Source: Pseudoscleropodium purum
Lineage: Eukaryota; Streptophyta; Bryopsida; Hypnales; Brachytheciaceae
Direction: 5' to 3'
Assembly: GCA_963969395.1 (NCBI GenBank)
Contig: OZ017795.1
Coordinates: 4,588,001 to 4,652,000, forward strand
DNA: 64,000 bases
Shown piece by piece: positions 23,652 to 36,172 of the stretch. Under the pieces are notes generated by a model, which ran no database searches, had not been told where the DNA came from, and saw only the letters and a list, made by a program, of their open reading frames with translations. The number at the start of each line of letters is the position of its first letter. The stretch's first letter is position 1. The translations under genes and the position numbers were made by a program.

Positions 23652-26237
23652 TTACAAATTTGTTCCCCGCTGGAGTCTCTCCTCTTGCCATGAAGTGATG
23701 GCCTTGTGCACTGGGAAGTTGCTCAAAGTGAAGAATTCTTGTGAGAAGAGTTTCACACAGGTATCCATGTGGCCAGTCAAACGGTTCCTCAACTTGGACT
23801 TCATGAAACTCAAAGTTGAAAAGGTGCGCTCATCAACAACACTTCTTGAGATCGCACGTGTGGCAATTTCAACCAATTTGATGAACTCTGACAAACGGTT
23901 CAGCATGTGTGCATTTTGGCCAATACAAATCTACACTTTCTTGAACGGATTCTGCTCCATAGGTTCTTCCATGGCTGATTTAGCATGGGATTTCATGGTA
24001 AGTTTGAAAAGGGACATTTGCAACATCAAAAGCTTCCCGTCAATGAGGGGATCAACTTGGTCTTGCTTGGCCTCTTGCTCATTCCCGAAATCAACTTGAT
24101 GAACAACAACAAAGTGAGACTTCACAGTTGCAATATGCAACAAGAACAAGTCATCCGCATTGGGCTGCAATCAGTATTGAGGAAATACTATTCCCAATGC
24201 AGACATAAGTTCAACTTCAAGGAGGCACATGTCCAACTTTGACGTCAACTTCTCCACAACATCTCTACACTACGATTTCATAGACAAAATCATAGCTGCC
24301 AAGTCTTACTTGCCAACCGCAGCTTCTTCTTGCTCACATGGTAGATGGAGTGCGCTAGATAGGTGTGCTCTGCAATCCTAAAAGCAAGAGTCTCCCCTCC
24401 CGTATTCAAATCAGTCACCCATTCTTGGGAAATGCAATACGATTGATCATAGATGACATTGTGAAACATTTGAAAATGTTGTTGTTGCCATGCAGAGTCC
24501 AGGTCAATGTACATGGCATACAATTCACCTTGGCAGATCTTAATTGCTACTACATAATCACTCACAAATATGTGGTCAAATTGTGCAAATTTCATCAAAG
24601 AACTGACAAACTTCAACAAAGGCATGAGGCAAGGGAGACCAAGCAAGGTATTGATGTCACAAAGGAGATCATAATTCAGCCTTGCAAATTCCTTGGCTGC
24701 TGCCTACTTCACTATCAAATTTGGTTCCTTCACCGCCGCATCTTTACACATTTTGACAATGAGTGTTTTGTACTTGTCCATGATCCTTCTAAGCGGCTCC
24801 AACAAAGAAATCCACCATGTCTTCACATTACGGAGCATCCTGTGGCCCTCTGTTTCTACTAACTCGACAAGTTTCTAGAATTCTAAGTTACGTTTGGGAC
24901 TGTGATTGAAGTACAAGTACATTGCTTGGCACAATGCTTCCAATCTAGAAACAACTGGAAAATTCGAAAGAGGCTCCACGGCTAAATTAGTTCGATGCGC
25001 CATGCAGTGCACACCAAACAAAAAAGGGGCCATGTGTTGCTTCATCTACACAATGACCTTGTTTTGAGACCCTTGGAAGACCGAGGTACCATTTGCACCA
25101 AAACAGACTAGTCTACTTGCAACTTCAGATTTGGAAAGACCGGTGTGATGCGAAACCATACCTTGGATGCAATCACAAATGCCATTAGCACCATTACTTC
25201 CACCAACCGGTTGAGAAAGAGAAAAATGGGAATTCGCTTGAACCCAACAGAGATGTATAGGTGAATAGACAGCCACGACTACGAATCAATAGTGCTTCAT
25301 CGGCATTGAGAGAGAAAAAGCGTACCTTTGATATCACCTCCCTCATGTGAGCTGCCAAAGCCTTTGCCAAGTAATCTGCCATCTTCTAGACCACGGTTAA
25401 ATTCTAGTGCTTCACTGGAAAATGAGGAACGAAGAGCAGCTCCAGCAACTCCTATAGACTTTCGAATTGGTTGAGCGGCCGACCTTACATGAGCAACCAG
25501 AGAATGCAGTGGAACTGGACAACCTTCTTCTTATGCTCCACAATGGTTTCCTTCGCCACTTGTTCAAGTATGGTCTCCCCAACCTTCCCCAACTTTACAA
25601 AATATGTTTTCTTGTTTTGCATGTGCGCATTAGTGGAAAGGAAATAATGCTCCCCAACCTTCACCTTCTTGAAAGCAGCAACTACCTTCCTCCGACCACA
25701 ATGCTTCCAGAGCGAATTAAGCTTTGGAACAATGAGCTTCTCTCTCCCCTCAACCTTGATACAAATTTTGCAGCATACCTACCTGATGTGGCTGGCGGCA
25801 CCAACAATACTCTCTACCCATGGCATTTTGGCGGCCCAGGTGTCTTGCCAATGCCGGTTGGCCTCGTACCTCGCCTGCTTCACCCGAGCCTCCTCATACA
25901 CCGGTAAAGCCTTTGCAGCATCCAAAATGACCATGTCCGGAGCGGCAACTACCGGAATTGGAGTCGGCTTCGCTTTGTCGGCTAGCGCATCAATGTCCCC
26001 ATTGGAATCTAGCCCGCAAGCACTGCTCGAAGGGGTACCAAGAAGCACCATAGGCTCACCATGTGCCTGCATTGAATCCAATTGAAAATTTGATTTCAGA
26101 ACAACAAAATCCACCCTCCCCTTGTACAAATTTTTTTTCATCATCACTTGATGAAGAGGCATGGTGACTGATCCAATACATAGAAGACAACGCCACAAGG
26201 AACCACGACTAGCAAATCCACAAGCAAAAAAAAACAA
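23652..26237 (-). pseudogene. Decayed hAT-superfamily transposase
   Basis: On the minus strand several fragments in different frames follow the order of a hAT transposase related to plant ZNF862-like proteins. Near 25.9-25.5 kb are WAAKMPWVESIVG, VCCKICIKVEGREKL and a Lys-rich part, as in the zinc-finger N-terminus. Near 25.35 kb is FFSLNADEALLI, the first RNase H-like acidic strand. Near 25.1 kb is LVCFGANGTSVFQGSQ, where relatives usually have GADG, so an acidic residue seems lost. Near 24.6 kb are KFAQFDHIFVSDYVVAIKIC and QGELYAMYIDLDSAW. Near 23.8 kb is VDERTFSTLSFMKSKLRNRL, the hAT dimerisation domain. Frame changes and stops separate the pieces, so this is a dead copy. It encodes cut-and-paste transposition and could once have mobilised hAT-type MITEs such as the one at 57.6 kb. 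Confidence 0.85.
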
Positions 26238-29200
26238 TCATGCAAAGCAAATAGGAAGATGAACTCATCTGCTTTGGAACTAAACCAAATTCTCAATTTA
26301 TGCACAAATGCACTCATCCTATTCCGCTTCCACCGCACACCTACAAAACTAAGTTACAACATGGAAATCCCAAGCCGCAAAACTGCATTGCTAAAATAAA
26401 GAATCTCCATCAATGCACACACAATTTGCAATCTATAAGCCCAAAGTCCTACAAGAGCCCATGCTCCACCTTCTAGCCACATTCTGGAATTGAATCCTAG
26501 ATATCCTAAACAAAAGACAGAGACAAAATACTTTCTCTATAATTCGGTTGCATTACAACCATTTCCCTACAACCAACTCCAATTAGGTGAAAGAGTGATC
26601 AATAGCAGCAAAAGATTTTCCTTGATTACTAAAAACAAAAAGCTAGCGAGGAGCACCAAGCAGAAGTGCAAGTCAACGAATAGTGAGGAGCAACGAAACT
26701 CTAGGCAAATGGCGATGGAGCAGCGAATCACAACAAAGAGCAAGCAAATGAAAGCAACGAGGAAGGAGCAAAATTTGGCAAACTCCAGCAAAATCAAGCT
26801 GCTAATGGCGATTAACCCCTCCAAAGCAAGGAATTAGTGGTGAGTTACTGCGTCCAAGCAGGAGGCTTGGGAGGCGACAAGGGAAGGCTCAAGGTAGTTG
26901 ACAAGGCACCCCAACTGGCCCTTCTAGGCAACCTTAGGCGACTTTTTTATATGTTTTTTTATTTTTGTTACTTGTCAACTCAACAGGGCAGAAATGAGGG
27001 GGACAGGTGGCGAAAATTCACCAGTAAAATTTTCGTTGGTGCAGTATGGGGGATGGTCGTGGACAATGGGAACAAATGTGCTTCCTTTAGTGACGAAGGT
27101 TCTTGGCATACCCTTCCGAAGATCATTGCTATGAGTGGGGAGGCGAACATGAGGCGTAAGGGAGACATACGGTGACACAACCATCAATTGAAAAATTGGA
27201 GGTGAGGGGAAATATGGAAGGCTACTTGGAAGCAAGATTTCCCAACGGATTGCCTACACTTGACATGCAAGCTTCACAGAAAGAAGTGTTAGAAATTGAA
27301 GCAGTTTTAGAGGCATGGGTGGTGGGCACGTTGCCATGCAAGGCCCGATCAGGTGGCTACTTTGAAGTCTTGCTTGAAGGACAAATTTCTGTTCGGATTG
27401 CAAGAGCCCTTAGCAAAGCACTATTGGCATGTGGATTTAGATGGAAACTTCTGAAGATACCTCTTCAGATGTCAATATTTTCTGTAGTACAATTTTTTAT
27501 AAGACAAAACCAAGGCAATTCCAATTAGGTTCGTTCAGGGAAAACTCAAGTTAGCTTAGTATTTTAATTAGCTAATGTCACTTTGTAGGTAAATTATATC
27601 TTTAATCTTAATATATTAGGGTATTTTGTATCTTTCATATTCTATTTAGGAATGAAAAGGAATTCTTTCTCTTAATTCTCTAGTTTCCGTCCAATTATAA
27701 ATACAAATTTCTAACCACTAAATCCGTCTCGGTCTTATCTTAAGATAAAATATAAATTTAAAAAGTGTGAGTTATAGGCACCTACATCCACAAATCTCAT
27801 ACTTTGAATTCATTGAAATATATTACAAATATATTCATTTGCAACCTGCATCACACAATACATATTTGAACTTTGAAAATTCGGTTTAACCTAGAACTCA
27901 TGAATCATTTTGCACAAATATCATTTTGCTTCGAAATCGCTTTAAGCGCTAATGTCTTAATTACTTAAAGTAAATGTACCATATATCCTTTCTAGGAATT
28001 GAAAACAACCAAGGACATTGCTTAAACAATTCTAAAACTTTCTTTAAGGAATCTATAATATGCTTTGTTAAATTATTTTAAATTATTTTGAATTCTTCCC
28101 TTATCAAGGCTCCAGTCTTTATTTGAAAATATTCTTTCATCATTTAGCATCTCCAATTGATCTTTCTTTGCTGCAAATCTTTTCCAACTTGTCTTCTATT
28201 GAATCTTTGCTATTATGTTCTATCTTAATGTTTTCCTTTTTAGTCTCACATTCTACTTTTGCATAATTCAATTGATTACAAAATTTACATTGCTTCAATT
28301 TTAATTTAACAGGTTTTCTATCCATTTTACATCATTTGTATTCCAATCATATTAACTCTATAGTCAAGCAATTGATTTTTCTCAATAAAATATTGCTAGA
28401 ACATAGAAATTCTCTCAACTTGCACTTTAGATAAACAATTTCACACACCAATATCACATAAGAATTTAAATACACATTCAAGCATTAATTCATGTACACA
28501 TAACTTCAATTGGAATACCATTTGTTAATCATATGGATAATCATTCCATAATTAAAATGTACATCAATTATTTACAATTGTTCAATAATTTCTATTCACT
28601 AGAATTCTAAACTCATTTCCCAACTCCAAATAAATCTCAATCCCTAATTTTATTTCCAACATATATATCCACTTGTGACACAAAGATATTCCAATCTTTT
28701 AAATAAAAATAATTACCACTCACTGGAATTATTAAGTTTCAAAATAAAATCCAATCTTTGGATCACTCAATTCCAAACACTATAATTATTAATTATTAAA
28801 TTAATTTTTAACTTAATATTTTGCTCTTCTTTACTTCAAATCTTGCTTTAAGCATTGACACAAAAATTATCTTAAGAGATAAAATATAACCGATAGACAA
28901 ACTCTACTTAAAATATATCAAATTTTCTTAAAGAGATTCTCCTTTATAAAATGCTCAAGGCAAAGAATACTTATTTATCACTTAAGTGAATATTAAATTA
29001 TTCAATTTAATTGATTTGACATTTATAAAATACTCAAAGTAAAATATCATCAAAACTCAACTTCATGCTTAAGCAATAATCACTATCACTTATGTGAATA
29101 AAATAACTATGAATAACACTTATGAATTTATAAATTAATACAACAATGAAAACAAAAAACACAACCTCACGTCTCAATTGCAAAAAAAATTAAGGAGAGA

Positions 29201-30350
29201 AAATAATGAGAGAAGAGAAGACTATATATATCACAATCCTTCCTCAAACACCCCTTCCAATCTTTTGATAAAAACTCGTCAAACTCACAACTGCTCAAGT
29301 CAAAAAGTCCTTTCACACTTTAACTTCAATTATCACGACATTCACACTTAATTTCCAAAAAAACCTTGAACATTTAACCGGTTTCACATCCAAAACAACA
29401 AAATTAACTAAAAAGTAATTTGTCTTAACTACATTTTCAAACCTTAGGGTGCAAGAATGGATTTTAGAAAGACACGAGATCTGACTTGGTAGCCAAGGAC
29501 ACAATTGTATTGCTCGAGTTCCAATATGTCAGTCTTGACCCACCCCCCCCCCCCCCCCAATTGCTAGTCTGCCAAGGTCATTTGTTGAAGCACTTTTGCA
29601 AATCATTCTTATTTAGATCGACCAATTTTGCTCAAATGACTTCGAAAATTGGTAAAGCGCTAGATTCATTCATATCCTATCCACTCTCCAAATTTCATTG
29701 CCAAACATGACTTTCTAGGCTGTTGACAAGTTACTGAATTGGCTTGAGGCCCTCAAAATCCCCCGTGGCATAATTGCCAATGGTCATTTGATTGTTATAA
29801 TCTTCCAAAATAAATGGTCAACTGTCCCAAAATTTTATCTACACTTGGCCCGTATAGTTATGAAGCAATTTCAATGGTGAACTTCATTGGATGCAATTTT
29901 CCAACTTTTTGTGCTCACACCCTTGTGCCAAGGTCTACATAGGTTGAAATTCCTCATAAGCACAATGGGCATTTAGGGGTTAAATGGTCTCTATGATAAA
30001 CATTTTTCTCTTCCAATTCCTCTTATAAGTTAGCACTCACAATCATCAATGACAAATGCAGAACCCATCTCTGAGTTCCTCCAAAAAATGGATGAATGAA
30101 ATTCCATCTTTCTTTGTCTGCTAAGCTTACTACTTACTCACTCCATTGGGAACTAACCCTCCCTCTATCTTAGTGTTGTTGCAATACTATTTCAATGGTT
30201 TCACTCCTTTTGCAATAGATTATTGAAAGTGTATTGTTGCAAAACAAAAGCAATACTACAATAATATAATTTCAGTGAGAACAATGCATTCCCATTGAAA
30301 CTACATTGTTGCAATATTTCTTATGTAATGCAACTATAGACTTTCAATAC
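26238..30350. other. AT-rich relic DNA, no supported gene
   Basis: The first 1.2 kb is likely the 5' flank of the hAT element. From 27.5 to 29.2 kb the sequence is extremely AT-rich. A minus-strand frame at 28140-28325 encodes a Lys/Glu-rich peptide with CKFCNQ, a faint resemblance to a zinc knuckle that I do not consider sufficient. A run of 16 C residues occupies 29543-29558. A motif GCATTTAGGGGTTAA at about 29970-29983 looks like an isolated right end of the TTAA family. Confidence 0.35.
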
Positions 30351-30731
30351 TATGGAAGCTGACCCATTTCTGACCAAAACCCATTTCTATCATATAGGCT
30401 ACAGTCTTTACAATCAACAGGAGAAAAGCAAGAGATTAATTATGGCACAATTTACAATGTAGTCATGGTGCATTAAGATTGGTTGTAGTCTTTGTTTATT
30501 TTAAACCCAACCTATGGTCAGAAATAGGAAGGCCTATATGACAAGAATAGGTCGAATAGAATCTGCATCTAAAAAATTTGTTGTAATAAAATTCTGAGAA
30601 ATAAAATTCTGAAAAAATATGGAATCCTTCTGAACCTTGTTTCTATACATAGGAAAATTCCTGCACTCAAGAAACGTATGCTCCAAATATGCGGAATTGC
30701 TTAAGTGGTCGACAATGGGTCGACTACCATA
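30351..30731 (+). mobile_element. MITE, family I, copy at 30.4 kb
   Basis: The left end TATGGAAGCTGACCCATT faces the inverse of TATGGTAGTCGACCCATT at the right. The size of 381 bp and internal words (CCTATGGTCAGAAATAGGAA, AATAGGTCGAATAG, GAATTGCTTAAGTGGT) match the 21.6-kb copy. Confidence 0.75.
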
Positions 30732-33700
30732 TACTGCAAACCAAGGCTTCTTTTTTTGGCGAAATTTCGCCACACTGTCAGAGGTCTGACCTCTCTGGCT
30801 TCATCCCTCCAAAAACTGGCCTCTGTAGTGAAGCCAGCATGGGGGACACTGTTTCAAATAAAGAAGCCCTGCTGCAAACCCTTTGCAGCAGTATTGTTTC
30901 GATATGGGGTACTTTCCTGATGAGAAGTCACAGCCAATGAACTCTGTTTGTCATCCAAATTCTGGAAGTTGGAGCATTCCAGGGTTAACTTCTGTAATTG
31001 GGCTTCACAGGGGCTGTTGCAGTTCCAGGTTTACATGTGAACTGCAACCAAGCATCAGCTTTGCCAGAAAGTATGTCACATGTTAGGAGCTGAATTTGTT
31101 GGGAACTTCAGCTTCGATTCTCAAAAGAGAAATTCAAAAGGAAAGAGACTGATTTTGGAAATGTTCTCTGCTATGGATGAACTCTATACCCGTATTTTGA
31201 AAAATTAATATTATTTATTTATGGTGGATGTGTTGAGGTACGATAATCAGATCTACAAATATTAATATATGATTGATATGACATCACCTAGTGAGCTATG
31301 GGTGGCCGGTCTTCTGTTACTAACAAACATGGCAAATTGTGGGTTTTTTTTTCATTTTTTATGAAGTGTCAAAGTGGTGATATTAAATGTTATAGTGGTG
31401 CTTCAAATTTCAAGATTCATCCACTTATTAGATAGAAAATATCACATTGGCACACATCACATACTATCTATAAATTTTTTTTCATCTACAATTTAGTGAT
31501 TTCATCTAAGATTTTTTCCAATTAAATTTTTTTTGGCGATTTGACACCTTTTCACTACTATTTGTGTTCTACAGGCGTGATGCAAGGCCCATTACTTTGG
31601 TGCAAATGACTGACAAATCACCAAACTAAAACATGAGAAGAACACCAACTTGAATTCAGATGGGTCCATTGATTTATCTGCAGCAATCAGCTAAATATGG
31701 GATTTGCTTGTGGCAAGAAGCAAAACTATGAGGCAGGAATCAATATTGGAAGATCTCATGGTTTCAGCGAGCCTCATTTCTTCACAAGTTTTGTTCCAAG
31801 AAAAGAAAAGAAAAACTTGGTCTCTATACTAAAGAGAGAAATAATTCCAACCTTTTTATTTGAGGCTTACATGAATTATTTAAGAGTTTGTTCAACTGCC
31901 AATCCCTATGTCATGTCTCTATATCTATTATATACTAATTACATAGTACCATGATCCCTGTCACAAAATCCATCATGTTTTCATCCCAAAGAAATATAAT
32001 CTGACTATTTCATTTGATGTTCATGACAAAAAACTTAAAGAACAATGAGCAATTGAGCATTCTTGTAAATTTGTCATGCACTCATTTTCCCTACAATATA
32101 TGCAAGCTACATGGACAATTATTATTATTTTTGCTTTGTCATTAGGCTTCAAGTACGTAATCATTTTATGTGAAGTCGTAAAGGTAGTGTAAAGTAAGAG
32201 AAAGCTATCATATACTAATCTCCAACACTATCATATAAATAAATGGTTTTGAAACAAGGTGAATAGAGTTTAATAATATTATTCTATGGGGTTGGAAGTT
32301 CACTACACTATGATTCAAGGGGGCAAATATCCTATCATTGTTCAACGTTAAACAATCATCAAATAGGTCAAGAATGAAAAAGAAATTGGCATTGACCCGA
32401 TAATATAGTTTGGAAGAAATCAAGGACAAGAATAGCATTGTAGTGGACAATAATTTTAATGTGCATTGAAATATAGTTCAACTTAGACTATCTTTAAAAA
32501 AAATTCAAATAACATTCCAATTCTATGTTAAATAATATTGTATTGATGATAAAAACCTATTTGTTGCCTATTGACAAGAGTTATAGTACATTTAGAATCC
32601 CACTATTTGGATGTTCAAAAAATTCTAGATCAATATCATTATAATTCAAACTCCAACTTATGAACATAAGTGATCCATTGTTGATGTCTTCCTAGTTGCC
32701 AAGCCTACTAGATGTCTACCCTATAAATTGCATTAAAATGTAGTCAAAATTATTTAAAAAAAATGCAATTAATCATATACAACAAATGGGGATATTGGGA
32801 ATCAAAATGTTCATACTAGGTTGAAAGTAGTAGTTTTTAAACAATGGACATTCATTGATGAAGATTTCAAGCAATGTCCTAGATTTTAAATGGCAATTTT
32901 GGATGATTTATGGATTCAAGTGAAAACAATACAATTTCAATACTATGCCATGAATTTTGATGCAATATTATAATTATAGTATTTTGTATTGATCATTACA
33001 AGAATTTTGAGGCTTTTGGAGGGCTGCTCTAGAGTGACCATTCAATCTAAAAAAACAAAGTTAGATCTCCTACAAAAATTGTCAAAAGTGCTTAGTCAAT
33101 TGTTGTGAATTTTGAAAAAAATTGTCACCTTGGACCTCCATGGTAAAAGAGGCCAATACAACTTTCCACCATTCAGTTTATTTTTGGTTCACTATAGGAA
33201 TAAACTCTAGAATTAAAGAAAAGGACCAATACTAAACAAGCTTTTTAATTGGAAATTGAATTATTCATTCAAGTCTAATCCAATCAATTTAAGTGACTTT
33301 TGATGCTAGTTGCTTTGAAAGGCAAATAGCTTCTATAGCCATTTATTATAATTCATGATTTTGGAGATGACAAGAAAAATATCTTAAACAAGTGAGGTAG
33401 TAGTAGATAAAACAATCCATGTGGGATATTTACATTAAGACTAATAGGAGCTCAACTTCTCATAGTAAAGTCCAATATAGCAATTGTGTTTTTAAGTCAA
33501 ATTTTAGACATAATTTATGAATAGTAGAATAACTTTCTTTTTTTAAAGTTTGAACAAATTTAATGCGGGTAATCAAGTTGAATCTCATCTATAGAAATTT
33601 ATTTGAAATTTTGAGACTCTAACTAAAAGTTATGAATAAAATTCAAAGAGGGGTTGTAACTTGTAAGGGACATTTTTGAGAACATTTTCAAATACACTCT

Positions 33701-34290
33701 CTAAGTTTTGTCTATAATTATTAGTTGAAATCTTAAAATTTCAAATGGATTTTTGGAGATGAAACTTAACTTAATTCCCCACTAACACTAATTTAGTTTA
33801 AAGTAAAAATATATAAAATTTACTCTATTATGCCTAAATGAGGTTTAAAATTTGACTCAAAACACAATTGCTACATTGACAATGAGTGTTCTATCTTCAA
33901 ATTATCCCATATCCTTTGAAGATTTATGATGGACTATTGATTTCTCTTTAAAAACCACCTCTCCACCCATCATTTCCACCAAGTATTCATGAAATTAGTC
34001 TTTCACAATGTTGTTGAAAAATTTCTTTATAGTAAGGGCCACTGTACATATGGAGGCTAGGCTAATTTTTTGTACTAGAGGCCAGGAATCCTTATGATTG
34101 AACAAATTGCTGAAGTAGGCCCCAACCCCTTTACACCTGAAGGTTGGGCCAATTTGGTGCAATTGATTTTTTATCTTAAAAGGACATGATTTGACGCAGC
34201 CCAAGTTTACTGAATTGGGTGTACCAGAAATGGGAGCCCAATTCTTGGCCTAGTGGCCAATGTCAAATTTCAATTAGAAAAACTGTTTTT
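30732..34290. other. Relic DNA, no supported gene
   Basis: Positions 30.74-31.1 kb are less AT-rich and hold short frames without motifs; the rest is AT-rich. At 34.03-34.28 kb there is a GGCC-containing stretch (AGGGCCACTGTACATATGG onward) that is roughly inverted at 36.36-36.47 kb (CTCTAGGTGTAAAATGGCCC), suggesting an older element that encloses the nested TTAA elements. Confidence 0.35.
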
Positions 34291-36172
34291 TTAATCCTTA
34301 AATGAATTTGACTATGTTTTCACCATAATCACTCCAAAATTGGCATTTTCTAGTATGAGTACCAAATTTTTGAAAAACAATATTTTTTGAACATATGTAA
34401 CCGTTGGATCTTATAGTATGCTAGTTTGAAAAGATGTGCAAAAAATCTCAAAAATTTCCATCGTATAGATTGCAAGATATTAGCATTTGAAGTGACAAAA
34501 ATCCTTTTTTTGGACCTTGCAAAAATTCGGGTAGCTGCACTTTATAAGGTCACATTTGTATGAAAAAATGTCTAAAATGGTGGTTACTCTTAAAATTAAT
34601 TCTTCAAAGTCAAATTAGTTACATGCTTGAAAATTTTCAAATCATTTGGAATTGTACAACATATAGGAAAAAAAATAGCAAATAGAAAGAAAGAGAAAAT
34701 GATTCAAAATACAAAATTGTTAAAAATTTATTTATGTAATAAATAAAATGCCAATCCCGATGGTTTTAACGTTTTAATAAAAAATCTATACTTTTTTTTA
34801 AGAAAAAATTTCAAAATATTGAAAATTGAGTTAAATAAAGGACTTTGAAGTTTGTCTTAGAGTAGAGATTCAATAGCAACCCTCAAACTCCCACAAACTA
34901 AAACTCTTCATTACTTTTGATTCATTGATTAAAATATAATGATTCAAAGCTTTCCAAGTATTTATAAATCTAAAGAACCAATTTAAAATTTTAATTTCTT
35001 AATACCTAAAATTCCATGACTATATAATCACCAAAAATGCTCTAAAACTGCTATTTCTAGTACAACTACTAAATTTTTGGAATTTTTTTTAACACATGTA
35101 ACCATAGGATCTTATAGTATGCTGACTTGAAAACATGTGGTAAAAATTTTAAGAAATTCTACCGTGTGGGATCATAAGATATAAAAATTTAAATTTACCA
35201 AAACCATTTTTTCAACCTTGCAAAAAATTGGGCACCTGCACTTTACAAACTCACTTTTCTATGAAAAAATGACCAAAATGGTGGTGCTTCTTTGGATTCT
35301 TTTTTCTAGACAAGTTGGCCAAATGCTTGGAATTTTTCAGATCATTTGAAATAGTACAAGATATTGGAAAAGAATAAGAAGTAGATAGTAGTAAAGAATG
35401 ATTCAAAATACTAAATTATTTAGAATTTAAATATAGAATTTAAAAATGTCAATCCAATGGTTGAAATGTTGTAATAAACAATTTACATCCAAAGATTTTT
35501 ATTTTATTTTTAAAATATTGAAAATTAGGTAAGATAAAGGATTTCAAAGTTTATTTTAGATTATAGAGTCTATAATTGCCCACAAACAAAAAATCCTTAT
35601 AACTTTTGACTCATTGATCAAAATGGAATGATTCAAAGCTCCTCTTGTATATATAAGTCTAGAAAATCAATTTCAAATTTTGGTTTCTAAAAAAAGTGTT
35701 TTTTTCTAATTTATTCAAACTACGTGGTTACAAAAGAAAAGTAACATATTAGGCTGTAACTTTTGACTCCTATTTCTAAATGTCATGAAATTTGTTGTAT
35801 ATGAAAGATATTCCTTGTCCACTCCTTCAATTAAAATTCAGTCAAAAATATAGAAATTTTTGGTCACAATAGCCTACCCAAAATTTCTATATAGCCAAAA
35901 AATGTAATCTAGTCCTTTAGAGGTTAAAAAAGTGATTTTTAAAGAAGTTTTTTTGTTGCCCAGATTGCCCAATAAGTAATAAATAAAACATATCATACAA
36001 TAATTTTTTAACCATATAGTCAAAATTTATGAAAATTGTTGAACCTTAAAGTTATTCTTTGGGAAAATGTTGTGTTAAAATTTCAAAGAAAAAAAATAAA
36101 AACTCCATTTGTTGTGAGTTGTCCAAAATTTCTATAATGCCAAAAAACGTAGTTCAGGCATTTAGGGGTTAA
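34291..36172 (+). mobile_element. TTAA-flanked element, copy C (interrupted by copy D)
   Basis: The left end is TTAATCCTTAAATGAATTTG and the right end GCATTTAGGGGTTAA. The left half ends at TTTTAATTTCTTAA (to 35002), the right half resumes at TTAAAAAAGTGATTTT (from 35924), and copy D lies between. Without D the element is about 950 bp, like copy E. It has no coding capacity. Confidence 0.85.
34999..35927 (+). mobile_element. TTAA-flanked element, copy D, nested in copy C
   Basis: It starts TTAATACCTAAAATTCC and ends CTTTAGAGGTTAA. All family landmarks are in order, including TAACCATAGGATCTTATAGT and GTACAAGATATTGG. It sits inside copy C at a site where intact relatives have a single TTAA-like word, so it is the younger insertion and directly reveals the TTAA target duplication. 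Confidence 0.85.

Noticed and set aside
28140..28325. CKFCNQ peptide as a retrotransposon zinc knuckle
   Set aside because: The remaining Cys and His of a CCHC knuckle are not at the expected spacing and no other retroelement domain is nearby.
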